From: an uncultured Acetatifactor sp.
Lineage (GTDB): Bacteria > Bacillota > Clostridia > Lachnospirales > Lachnospiraceae
Assembly: GCA_934433135.1 (NCBI GenBank)
Contig: CAKRZO010000007.1
Span: forward strand, 62,001-126,000
Length of the DNA: 64,000 nt
Direction of reading: 5' to 3'
Shown piece by piece: positions 14,709-22,637 of the stretch. The stretch's first letter is position 1. Each line of letters starts with the position of its first letter. The position numbers were made by a program, and so were the translations under genes. Below the pieces are notes generated by a model that ran no database searches, had not been told where the DNA came from, and worked only from the letters and a program-made list of their open reading frames with translations.

Positions 14709-15788
14709 ATGAAAAAACGAAAGAAAATTGTATTAAGCAAATCTGTAAAAAGTGATCTTATCACTTATGGGATTGTAATAGGCGCCTATCTCCTGATGGA
14801 GATTTTGATGGGAACGGTAGGAATCAGCAGTCTGCTGAAGGGGCTCCTGGTGCCGCTGTGCGTATATTCCATTCTGGCTGTTTCCCTAAATCTGACAGTG
14901 GGAATATTGGGAGAATTGAGCCTTGGACATGCAGGTTTTATGTGTATCGGAGCTTTTACGGGAGCTTTCTTTTCAAAGTGTATGGCACAGGCGCTTCCTA
15001 CGGCGGTACGCTTCCCGCTTGCGATTCTGATCGGAGCGGTCTGTGCCGGGATACTGGGTATTTTAATCGGAATTCCGGTTCTGCGTTTAAAAGGAGACTA
15101 TCTGGCTATTGTGACACTGGCATTTGGTGAGATTATAAAGAATATTTTCAATATTCTTTATGTAGGAAGAGATTCCAAAGGATTTCACTTTACGATAAAG
15201 AGTGCTATGGATTTAAAAATGGATCCGGACGGTGAAGTTTTGATTAAAGGTGCGCAGGGAATCACCGGGACACCCAATGACTCCAATTTTACAATCGGTA
15301 TTGTTTTGCTTTTATTTACCTTGTTTATTGTCTTAAATCTGATTCATTCCAGAGACGGAAGAGCAATTATGGCGATCCGTGATAATGCAATTGCCGCGGA
15401 ATCAGTAGGTCTGCCGATAGCAAAGTATAAGCTTCTTGCTTTTTCGATTTCTGCAGCATTAGCGGGTATTGCCGGTGTGTTGTATGCCCATAACCTGGCA
15501 ACGCTCACTGCCCTTCCGAAGAACTTCGGTTATAATATGTCCATTATGATTCTGGTATTTGTTGTGCTGGGAGGAATCGGAAATATTCGTGGTTCCGTAA
15601 TTGCGGCTGTAGTTCTGACAGCTTTGCCGGAAATGTTGAGAGGACTTCAGGATTATCGAATGCTGATTTATGCAATTGTATTGATTGCAATGATGCTCTT
15701 TAACTGGGCACCTAAGTGCATTGAATGGAGAGAAAAGTATTCTTTGAAGAAACTGATCACGAAAATAAGGGCAAAGGAGAAACGGTAA
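14709..15788 (+). CDS. livM: branched-chain amino acid ABC transporter permease LivM
   Basis: Second membrane subunit, 359 residues. It has the LivM signature region LSLGHAGFMCIGAFTGAF and the later VVLGGIGNIRGSV, with about eight to ten membrane segments. A GTG at 14697 in frame precedes the ATG at 14709, but AGGAG stands four bases before the ATG. The stop is one base before the livG start. Confidence 0.95.
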   Translation: MKKRKKIVLSKSVKSDLITYGIVIGAYLLMEILMGTVGISSLLKGLLVPLCVYSILAVSLNLTVGILGELSLGHAGFMCIGAFTGAFFSKCMAQALPTAVRFPLAILIGAVCAGILGILIGIPVLRLKGDYLAIVTLAFGEIIKNIFNILYVGRDSKGFHFTIKSAMDLKMDPDGEVLIKGAQGITGTPNDSNFTIGIVLLLFTLFIVLNLIHSRDGRAIMAIRDNAIAAESVGLPIAKYKLLAFSISAALAGIAGVLYAHNLATLTALPKNFGYNMSIMILVFVVLGGIGNIRGSVIAAVVLTALPEMLRGLQDYRMLIYAIVLIAMMLFNWAPKCIEWREKYSLKKLITKIRAKEKR

Positions 15789-15789
15789 A

Positions 15790-16551
15790 ATGGCAGCAAT
15801 GTTGGAAGTAAACAATTTGGGAATTTCATTTGGCGGTCTGCGTGCAGTGGATGATTTTAAAATTACCATTGAAAAAGGATGCCTTTATGGGTTGATCGGA
15901 CCAAACGGAGCCGGAAAAACCACAGTATTTAATCTGCTGACCGGAGTCTATAGTCCGAATGAAGGAATTATAAAGTTGGACGGACAGGATATTACAGGAA
16001 AGAAAACGGCAGAGATTAATCATGCGGGAATCGCCAGAACGTTTCAGAATATCAGGCTGTTTAAAGAACTGACGGTAGCGGAGAATGTCAAAGTCGGGTT
16101 GCATAATCAACTGAAATACCCGACAATAGCAGGGATTCTGCGGCTTCCGGTATATAGAAGAGTGGAAAAGGAAATGACGGAACGGGCTATGGAGCTGTTA
16201 AAGGTCTTTGACCTGGAAAAAGAGGCAGATCTTTTAGCGTCAAATCTTCCTTACGGAAAGCAGCGGAAACTGGAAATTGCCAGGGCGCTTGCTACGAACC
16301 CGAAGTTGCTTTTGCTGGATGAGCCTGCTGCAGGAATGAATCCGAATGAGACCGGTGAATTAATGGATACTATCCGTTTTGTGAGAGAACATTTTGAAAT
16401 GACCATCCTCTTAATTGAGCATGATATGAAACTGGTAAGCGGAATTTGTGAGGAACTGACCGTCCTGAATTTCGGAAGAGTATTATGTCAGGGAAAGACA
16501 AGCGATGTATTGAACAATCCGGAAGTAATCAAGGCATATCTCGGAGAGTAA
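15790..16551 (+). CDS. livG: branched-chain amino acid ABC transporter ATP-binding protein LivG
   Basis: Cytoplasmic ATPase of the importer, 253 residues. Walker A is GPNGAGKTT, the ABC signature appears as the LivG variant LPYGKQRKLEIARAL, Walker B is LLLLDEPAAGMNP, and the switch His is in LIEHDMKLV. AAAGGAG precedes the ATG. It forms a heterodimer with LivF encoded next. Confidence 0.96.
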   Translation: MAAMLEVNNLGISFGGLRAVDDFKITIEKGCLYGLIGPNGAGKTTVFNLLTGVYSPNEGIIKLDGQDITGKKTAEINHAGIARTFQNIRLFKELTVAENVKVGLHNQLKYPTIAGILRLPVYRRVEKEMTERAMELLKVFDLEKEADLLASNLPYGKQRKLEIARALATNPKLLLLDEPAAGMNPNETGELMDTIRFVREHFEMTILLIEHDMKLVSGICEELTVLNFGRVLCQGKTSDVLNNPEVIKAYLGE

Positions 16552-16614
16552 ATACAAAGCAGGAAAAGGGTTTGGACAACGGTACAAGGCCGTTTAGGAA
16601 GGAGGAATATGGGC

Positions 16615-17325
16615 ATGGCTATGCTTGAAGTGAAGGATTTGCAGGTATATTACGGAATGATTCAGGCAATCAAAGGAGTATCCTTTCATGTGGAAGAAGG
16701 CGAAATCATTGCCTTAATTGGTGCTAACGGCGCCGGAAAGACGACCATTTTGCACACTGTTTCCGGTTTGCTGGCACCGAAATCCGGTTCTGTTATTTTT
16801 GAGGGAAAGGATATTACCAAAGTCCCAGGGCATAAAATTGTATCGATGGGGATGGCTCATGTGCCGGAAGGCAGAAGGGTTTTTGCCCAGCTTTCCGTAT
16901 TGCAGAATCTGAAAATGGGAGCTTATACAAGAAGAGATAAAACAGAGATTGAAAATACGCTGAAAAAGGTTTTTGAACGTTTTCCGAGGCTGGAAGAGAG
17001 GCAGAATCAGATGGCAGCTACTCTGAGCGGCGGCGAACAGCAGATGCTTGCTATGGGAAGAGCGTTGATGTCCCATCCGAAAATTATTCTTATGGATGAA
17101 CCTTCTATGGGACTTTCACCTATCTTTGTAAATGAGATTTTTGATATTATCAAAGAGGTAAACAAAAGCGGAACAACAGTTCTTTTGGTGGAACAAAATG
17201 CAAAAAAAGCATTATCGATTGCAAACAGGGCATATGTTTTAGAGACCGGAAAAATTGTTCTGGAAGGCAAAGCTTCTGACCTTTTAAATAATGATTCCAT
17301 TAAGAAAGCATATCTTGGAGAATAA
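16615..17325 (+). CDS. livF: branched-chain amino acid ABC transporter ATP-binding protein LivF
   Basis: Second ATPase, 236 residues from this start. Walker A GANGAGKTT, signature LSGGEQQMLAMGRAL, Walker B IILMDEPSMGLSP. An ATG at 16609 would add two residues but sits only three bases after GGAGG, while 16615 has nine-base spacing. About 60 bases separate it from livG. Confidence 0.95.
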   Translation: MAMLEVKDLQVYYGMIQAIKGVSFHVEEGEIIALIGANGAGKTTILHTVSGLLAPKSGSVIFEGKDITKVPGHKIVSMGMAHVPEGRRVFAQLSVLQNLKMGAYTRRDKTEIENTLKKVFERFPRLEERQNQMAATLSGGEQQMLAMGRALMSHPKIILMDEPSMGLSPIFVNEIFDIIKEVNKSGTTVLLVEQNAKKALSIANRAYVLETGKIVLEGKASDLLNNDSIKKAYLGE

Positions 17326-17399
17326 AAATCAAAACACATGGAATGAATCATAACAGTTCAGACGAGGCGCAAAATATATTTAAAGCGGAGGCAAAATAC

Positions 17400-18020
17400 A
17401 TGGATAATGTAGTAATTACAATCGCAAGGCAATATGGAAGCGGCGGACGTACCATCGGAGAAATGCTGGCGAAAAGATTAAACGTTCATTATTATGACAA
17501 AGAGTTGATGAAGCTTGCCAGTGAAGATAGCGGAATCAATGAGGCTTTGTTTGTGAATGCTGATGAAAAGATAAAGAATACCAGATTATTCCGTATTGCC
17601 AGAAGTGCTTACGGCGGTGAATTAATTCCGCCCGAAAGTGATGATTTTACTTCAACAGATAATTTATTTAATTATCAGGCCAAAATTATTCGTCAGCTTG
17701 CCAGAGAGGAATCCTGCGTAATTATCGGTCGCTGTGCGGATTATGTTCTGAAGGATTGTGCTAATGTGTTGAGTGTATTTGTGCATGCTCCGGAGGATTT
17801 TTGTCTGGAACAGGCAGCCAAAAAACACAGCATGAGTCCCAAAGAACTTAAGAAATTTATTGCCAAAACCGATAAGCACCGCGCGGAATATTATCGTTAT
17901 CATACCGGCAAAGAATGGACGGATGCACGAAATTATGATCTTTGCCTGGACAGCTCCAAGTTAGGCTTTGAAAGATGTGTTCAGGAAATTATTGCATATA
18001 TGAAGGTTCGGTTTCAATAA
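17400..18020 (+). CDS. cytidylate kinase-like family protein
   Basis: A 206-residue P-loop protein of the cytidylate kinase-like family, whose true substrate is generally unproven. The start VVITIARQYGSGGRTIG carries the P-loop variant GSGGRT, followed by LNVHYYDKELM as in these proteins. IIGRCADYVL and a Lys/Arg-rich lid (about residues 140-170) follow. GGAGG lies eight bases before the ATG. It comes 74 bases after livF and may read through from it. A second member ends at position 103 on the same strand. Confidence 0.82.
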   Translation: MDNVVITIARQYGSGGRTIGEMLAKRLNVHYYDKELMKLASEDSGINEALFVNADEKIKNTRLFRIARSAYGGELIPPESDDFTSTDNLFNYQAKIIRQLAREESCVIIGRCADYVLKDCANVLSVFVHAPEDFCLEQAAKKHSMSPKELKKFIAKTDKHRAEYYRYHTGKEWTDARNYDLCLDSSKLGFERCVQEIIAYMKVRFQ

Positions 18021-18070
18021 TATGGAACCATACATGAATGAAAGGTGTAATTTCCCGGATTTATAGACAC

Positions 18071-18104
18071 AACTATTCGTTAAACTATGGTTTTGCGAAT
18101 AGTT
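18071..18104. repeat. two-tier hairpin downstream of the kinase-like gene
   Basis: A 9-bp perfect outer stem AACTATTCG (18071-18079) with CGAATAGTT (18096-18104), two unpaired bases on each side, then an inner AAAC-TATG-GTTT hairpin. No T-run follows, so it is not a classical terminator. The rest of the 282-base gap holds the terminator at 18183-18227 and no gene that I can support. Confidence 0.6.
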
Positions 18105-18182
18105 TGAAAATGACACATACATAATATTATATTTACTGTTCTCAATTGTTATCAATCTAAACACAGGATTAAATCGCAAACC

Positions 18183-18227
18183 CCCCGGATTTAGTACTTC
18201 TGCATACATAAATCCGGGGAATTTTTT
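18183..18227 (+). terminator. Rho-independent terminator
   Basis: CCCCGGATTTA (18183-18193) pairs with TAAATCCGGGG (18209-18219), an 11-bp perfect stem, followed by AA and six Ts. It ends the liv/kinase transcripts and may also help end the minus-strand oxidoreductase. Confidence 0.9.
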
Positions 18228-18302
18228 AACTGGCCAGGCTTAAGAAGCCATTCGTCATTATTTTCGCGAAAATTCCATGAAAACCTACCGGGTCAAATAA
18301 AA

Positions 18303-19607
18303 CTAATCGTTATTTTCGTGGATATTCTCCGAAAGCTCAGGAATGTCCGCATCATCAAAGTGAATTAGAACATTCCGGTGTTCCAGTTCTTTCTGTAGAG
18401 CTTCTATATGAGGGGCATTTTTCATATCGGTTATGGAAACGGAACAATCCATAGCCATGCTGCAGGCAATTCCGGCTGCCTGTCCGGTAAGGATGGCCGG
18501 CGGAATTACGCGGATCACGTCCCAGGCATAACCGTCTCCCGCAGCACTTCTTCCTGCGGTTATTACATTGGGATAGCCGGTTCGGATCAGTGTTCGGTAA
18601 GGGATTTCGAACAGATAATCCCGGCGGTCAAAATCACAGATAGCGCCGATGGAATCCTCAAAATGACGATAAGTATCCGTTTCTTGCAGAACATAATCTG
18701 CATTGATGCGCCTGGTGGTTCGGAATTGTGCCATACCGGGAAGGGTTACAATATCATGCCTGTTTCGATCTTCTTCCGTGAATTTATCCAACAGTTCCAA
18801 CTGATTCCGAATCAGGTAACGATTGATCTCCTGAACATCTGTTCCATAATAAAGAGGAACCTCTGCAGGATGCCTGTCGCCATACAGGGAGGCATCGCCC
18901 CCGGAACAATAACCGGTTGCAAAACCGATATTTTGCTTCTCTGCTGCTTTTTTACAGGAATCCAGGGAAATCTGCATTCCTAAGTAGGTATGGAAATTTC
19001 CGCGTTCTGTTGTGGGAAGCTGCATTTTGGCCAGTACATCACCATCTCCGGTCGTATCAATAAACATTTTTGCACAGACATATTGCGTACCGGACTTATT
19101 TTCGATGATCAGAGCCTTTAACACTTGAGGGTTGTTTTCTTCGGAAACGGTATCTGCGATTATCGTATCAAAAAGCAGTTCAACCCCTTCATCACAGCAT
19201 AATTTGGTCAAAGCAAGAGCAAAGATTTCCGCCGAATATCGGGTCATGTAGCGCGGAGGAATTTTACCTTCTTTTTTATAAGCATCCAGTAATTCCGCGG
19301 ACAGGCATCCGCCGTTTTTAAAATCTTCGGGAAGCGTGTCGTAGCCATAGCGGATCGACAGACGCAGCAACTCTTCTGCCATACCGTATATAATCTGTTT
19401 TCCGCGGCCGTTGCACATAGGAACAAAAAGATTAATCAGCCCGAGCGTGGCAAGACCACCAAGTTTCATGCTTTTTTCAATTAAAAGCACTTTTTTTCCG
19501 GATCTGGCGGCACTGACAGCTGCTGCAACACCGGCGACACCGCCACCGGCTACCGCAATATCATAAGAAGAAGGATATTCGGTTATTTCTTTTGCATAAG
19601 TTATCAT
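18303..19607 (-). CDS. FAD-dependent oxidoreductase
   Basis: A 434-residue flavoprotein of the FAD-dependent oxidoreductase group (PF12831-like). It opens with a dinucleotide-binding Rossmann motif, VAGGGVAG (about residues 17-24), and LLIEKS follows. A second FAD-contact motif, FIDTTGDGD, is in the middle and AGRSAAGDGYAWD lies near the C-terminus. Substrate is unknown. AGAGGG stands eight bases before ATG 19607; a longer frame to 19628 lacks a ribosome site. It lies downstream of parA on the same strand with about 110 bases between. Confidence 0.85.
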   Translation of the reverse strand: MITYAKEITEYPSSYDIAVAGGGVAGVAAAVSAARSGKKVLLIEKSMKLGGLATLGLINLFVPMCNGRGKQIIYGMAEELLRLSIRYGYDTLPEDFKNGGCLSAELLDAYKKEGKIPPRYMTRYSAEIFALALTKLCCDEGVELLFDTIIADTVSEENNPQVLKALIIENKSGTQYVCAKMFIDTTGDGDVLAKMQLPTTERGNFHTYLGMQISLDSCKKAAEKQNIGFATGYCSGGDASLYGDRHPAEVPLYYGTDVQEINRYLIRNQLELLDKFTEEDRNRHDIVTLPGMAQFRTTRRINADYVLQETDTYRHFEDSIGAICDFDRRDYLFEIPYRTLIRTGYPNVITAGRSAAGDGYAWDVIRVIPPAILTGQAAGIACSMAMDCSVSITDMKNAPHIEALQKELEHRNVLIHFDDADIPELSENIHENND

Positions 19608-19717
19608 GAATAGTTCCCTCTCGTTCATTCTTTTTTTCTCTGTTTTTTACTATGAATTCTTCATATGCTAAGCAGAATATCGGCTTAAATTCCGTAATCG
19701 TTAAGACAGACATTTTT

Positions 19718-20545
19718 TCAAATATGTTCAAGAATCTCCTGCGTTAGAGCAAGGTATTCTCTGGCGCTTCTGCTGTTTTTGCGGTAAGTTACTACCGGTT
19801 TGCTGCTGTCCTGCGCCCATTCAATCGTACTGTCCACGTGAATCAGGGTCCGGAAAAGGTGTACATCCTCCATGGATTCTAAGGACTCTTTGGTCTGTTT
19901 AAAATAGTTTTTGCGCTCGTCCACCTTGGTAATGACAATGCCGAGGAGAGAAAGCTCCGGAACCATCTGTCGTGTGGTCTGGAAAAATTCAAACATGTTG
20001 GCAAGTCCGAAAAAACCCCACGGACTGGCTTCAACCGGAATTAACAGGTAATCGGAGGCACATAACAGGTTCATGACCCAGCCGCCGAGAGTGGGCGGAG
20101 AATCAATCAGGATAAAATCGTATATGCCGCTTTCCTTAGTAGTTTTCAACAGTTTCTTAAGAATAAATTCCCGCTGCCATTTTGTAAAAAGCTCATACTC
20201 AATGGAACTCATTAAGGTAGAACTGGGCAGAAGATCGATATTTTCAAAGGGTGTATGGATGATATAGTCTTTCAGATCCTTCTGCTCTTTTACGGCCTGA
20301 TAAAGGTTTTTTCCGTTTTGCGCATATTCCAGCACCGTATCCTCCTCTAAGAAAGAAAGAGAAAGGTTTAGCTGCATATCGCCGTCCAGCATAAGGACTT
20401 TTTTTCCGGATAATGCCAGCGCTGCACCGACATTGGAGCAGGTCGTGGATTTCCCGCTTCCGCCCTTATTGTTGGCAAAGCATATGGTCACGGTTCTTTT
20501 GAGATCCGGGCTTTTGTTTGTTGTTTTCTTTGGTTGATCTGTCAT
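19718..20545 (-). CDS. orphan ParA/MinD-family ATPase
   Basis: A 275-residue deviant Walker-A ATPase: KGGSGKSTT (about residues 27-35), switch I VLMLDGDMQLNLS, Walker B ILIDSPPTLGG. Such ATPases position DNA, division sites or other cargo. No parB, parS-like gene cluster or plasmid gene is adjacent. Its ATG overlaps the RNase G stop as ATGA, so the two are translationally coupled. The role is unknown; possible cargo could include RNA-degradation or ribosome-linked machinery, but that is only inference. Confidence 0.88.
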   Translation of the reverse strand: MTDQPKKTTNKSPDLKRTVTICFANNKGGSGKSTTCSNVGAALALSGKKVLMLDGDMQLNLSLSFLEEDTVLEYAQNGKNLYQAVKEQKDLKDYIIHTPFENIDLLPSSTLMSSIEYELFTKWQREFILKKLLKTTKESGIYDFILIDSPPTLGGWVMNLLCASDYLLIPVEASPWGFFGLANMFEFFQTTRQMVPELSLLGIVITKVDERKNYFKQTKESLESMEDVHLFRTLIHVDSTIEWAQDSSKPVVTYRKNSRSAREYLALTQEILEHI

Positions 20546-21852
20546 GGTTTCAGTACCTCCCCTAAAGGTTTATTGATCTTTTTGCGTGTCAGCTCCATAA
20601 GTCCCAAAGGTGTGATGTCCACCACTCTGGTAGGCACCCTGTCTGCTTTTACCAGAACTTTCATGGTTTCCAGAAGCTCTTCCTGCTCCTTTCGGGAACA
20701 TAGATTAATGAAATCAACAATGATAATTCCCGAGAGATTCCGCAGCCGAAGCTGCAGGGCAATCTCCTGCGCCGCTTCCAGATTAATCAGACGAAAGGTG
20801 TCTTCCGGATTTTGCTTTTTGGAATCGTATTTTCCGGAATTAACATCAATCACGGTTAAAGCTTCCGTTACATCCACGATCAGATAGCCTCCGGACTTCA
20901 GCCAGACACGTCTGGAAACGGCTTCCTTAAAACGGCTTTCCAGACTGTAGAGCCGGAAAAGGGAATAGGCCGGATCCCGGTAAAAGCGGAACGGAATCTG
21001 CTTTTTCTCAAAATAAGAGGAAATTGCCTCAATATCCCTGTCATCCTTTATTACCTCAGCATCGATTACCGCCTCGGCATATTCTGCCGGGGAAAAATGG
21101 GAAAAAGCGGTTTCCCACGGATCCTGTGCTTCCTTTAAGCAGGAAAAGCAGGTTCTGCAGGCGGCATTTTTATAAAGTTGCTCAAATTGCTGCCGCAGAG
21201 AACGAAATTCCCGTAAAATATCTTCCTGTGAAGCTTCCGCTGCCTGCGTGCGTACAATGATTCCGTAAGACGGAGAAGTTTCCGAAGCAGTTCCCGAAGC
21301 AGATTGTTGCCGGAAAGCTTCCGTTTCTGCTTCCAATAAGACTCTTAAAGCGTAAAGTTTTTCTTTTTGCGTATTGCTCAGCTTCTTGGAATAGGTAATG
21401 CAGAAAGCACCCGCCGTAAGAACCAGAAACTGCCCGGTAAAGGATATCCGGGTGGTTACGGAAGCCTGTTTTCCTTTTTGAGCCTGTCGAATGATCTGGA
21501 CAGGCAGTTCATCTCCCTGGAGAATTCTGCCGTCGAAGGTTCGGTTTACCGGATAACAGCCCGCTGTCTCCGACATAGGAAGGAAAGTCAGTTCCTTGTT
21601 CGCAATTTCCACAAAACACGCGGAAAGATTGGAAACCACATTTTTGACCTTTCCCAGGAAAACACTGCCGATAGCGCTCTTGCTGTCTTCTATTTTTCCC
21701 GGAAAAATCTGTACTTTCAGAAGGCGGTTTTGGTTGACCAGACAGACCAGAAACTGATTCCCGTATTCGGTTACAATCAGTTTGCCGCGGGAGGTATCGG
21801 AAAAAGTCTTCTCGATCCCGGCGGCCGGCTTGCCGGCAATCACCCGGCTCAT
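20542..21852 (-). CDS. rng: ribonuclease G/E family endoribonuclease, short form
   Basis: A 436-residue RNase E/G-type enzyme that cleaves single-stranded rRNA and mRNA. An N-terminal S1-like segment (GSVFLGKVKNVVSN, about 42-55) is followed by a catalytic domain. There LTVIDVNSGKYDSKK and GIIIVDFINL carry the two metal-binding Asp residues. The protein ends at LGEVLKP and lacks the C-terminal CPxCxGxG zinc-link motif that follows this position in Escherichia coli RNase G. It overlaps the TIGR03936 gene upstream and parA downstream by four bases each, one tight operon. Confidence 0.88.
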   Translation of the reverse strand: MSRVIAGKPAAGIEKTFSDTSRGKLIVTEYGNQFLVCLVNQNRLLKVQIFPGKIEDSKSAIGSVFLGKVKNVVSNLSACFVEIANKELTFLPMSETAGCYPVNRTFDGRILQGDELPVQIIRQAQKGKQASVTTRISFTGQFLVLTAGAFCITYSKKLSNTQKEKLYALRVLLEAETEAFRQQSASGTASETSPSYGIIVRTQAAEASQEDILREFRSLRQQFEQLYKNAACRTCFSCLKEAQDPWETAFSHFSPAEYAEAVIDAEVIKDDRDIEAISSYFEKKQIPFRFYRDPAYSLFRLYSLESRFKEAVSRRVWLKSGGYLIVDVTEALTVIDVNSGKYDSKKQNPEDTFRLINLEAAQEIALQLRLRNLSGIIIVDFINLCSRKEQEELLETMKVLVKADRVPTRVVDITPLGLMELTRKKINKPLGEVLKP

Positions 21853-22637
21853 ACAGGGGTGCCGGTATCTTCACCGGCAGGCTGTCCGACTTCATCCAAA
21901 GAAAGGAATACCGGTTCCTCTGCAGTTCCGGTATTGGTATAGGTTTCTTCCCGGATGATGCGGAGTGTATTTTCCACAAGCGTCATGCCGCAGAAGGAAA
22001 AGAATGCGGAAACCACCTGAACGGGTTTAATATTACCGGCACTGGAGGCATCCAGCAACAACAAAATCTTTTCCTGTGCAGGATCGATTTCGAATTCGTA
22101 AATGCCGGGACGGATATCTACCTCGCGCGGGCCTTTTTTTCCTTCTTTTACAATTCGGATTTCTTCCTGCGCCAGAAAATCCGGCAGACGGGAGGAAAAC
22201 AGTTCCCAAAGCGTTTGCTTTTCTGGATCCGAATCCGGCAGCTTACATAAATCAGGCAGCTTACATAAATCCGGCAATTTACGTAAGAAAACCGTGTAGC
22301 GGGCAGCGGCTACGCTTGCCATGGCATTTTCCGCATCATCCGGCAGAATTTTTACCGAAATAACTTCGATTCCGGCTACACTTGCTGCATTCATGCGGGC
22401 TATCATATCCGCCTGAGAGGTTACGGTATGGCACTCAATGTCCATATATTCGCCGTTACTTTCCAACCCAACGCCCAAAGGAGAGGCAAAGGACATGATC
22501 TGGTGAGGATTAAATCCTCCTGTATAAGCAACATCGATCTGTGCCCGGCGTAAAAGCTTTTGAAAAAAGCGCATAACGTCCAGATGGCCGATAAAACGTA
22601 CCGGGCCGTATTTGCGGAATTTAACTCTTACTTTCAT
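21849..22637 (-). CDS. TIGR03936 family radical SAM-associated protein
   Basis: A 262-residue protein (DUF2344/TIGR03936) that always neighbours a TIGR03960 radical-SAM enzyme; its function is not established. The start MKVRVKFRKYGPVRFIGHLDVMR and FNPHQIMSFASPLGVG are family hallmarks. I use ATG 22637, eight bases after GGAGG; the longer frame to 22706 lies in the upstream gene. Residues around 140-155 include a KLPDLC unit repeated in tandem (DNA repeat 22237-22290). It overlaps both neighbours. Confidence 0.9.
   Translation of the reverse strand: MKVRVKFRKYGPVRFIGHLDVMRFFQKLLRRAQIDVAYTGGFNPHQIMSFASPLGVGLESNGEYMDIECHTVTSQADMIARMNAASVAGIEVISVKILPDDAENAMASVAAARYTVFLRKLPDLCKLPDLCKLPDSDPEKQTLWELFSSRLPDFLAQEEIRIVKEGKKGPREVDIRPGIYEFEIDPAQEKILLLLDASSAGNIKPVQVVSAFFSFCGMTLVENTLRIIREETYTNTGTAEEPVFLSLDEVGQPAGEDTGTPV
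22237..22290. repeat. 18-bp in-frame tandem repeat inside the TIGR03936 gene
   Basis: Two copies of an 18-base unit beginning GGCAGCTTACATAAATC (22237-22254, 22255-22272, one difference) and a degenerate third (22273-22290). On the coding strand it gives a repeated KLPDLC hexapeptide and keeps frame. Confidence 0.85.

Noticed and set aside
2..18020. Kinase-like pair as inverted repeats that drove an inversion
   Set aside because: Both copies are on the plus strand, so they are direct repeats and cannot by themselves invert the segment.
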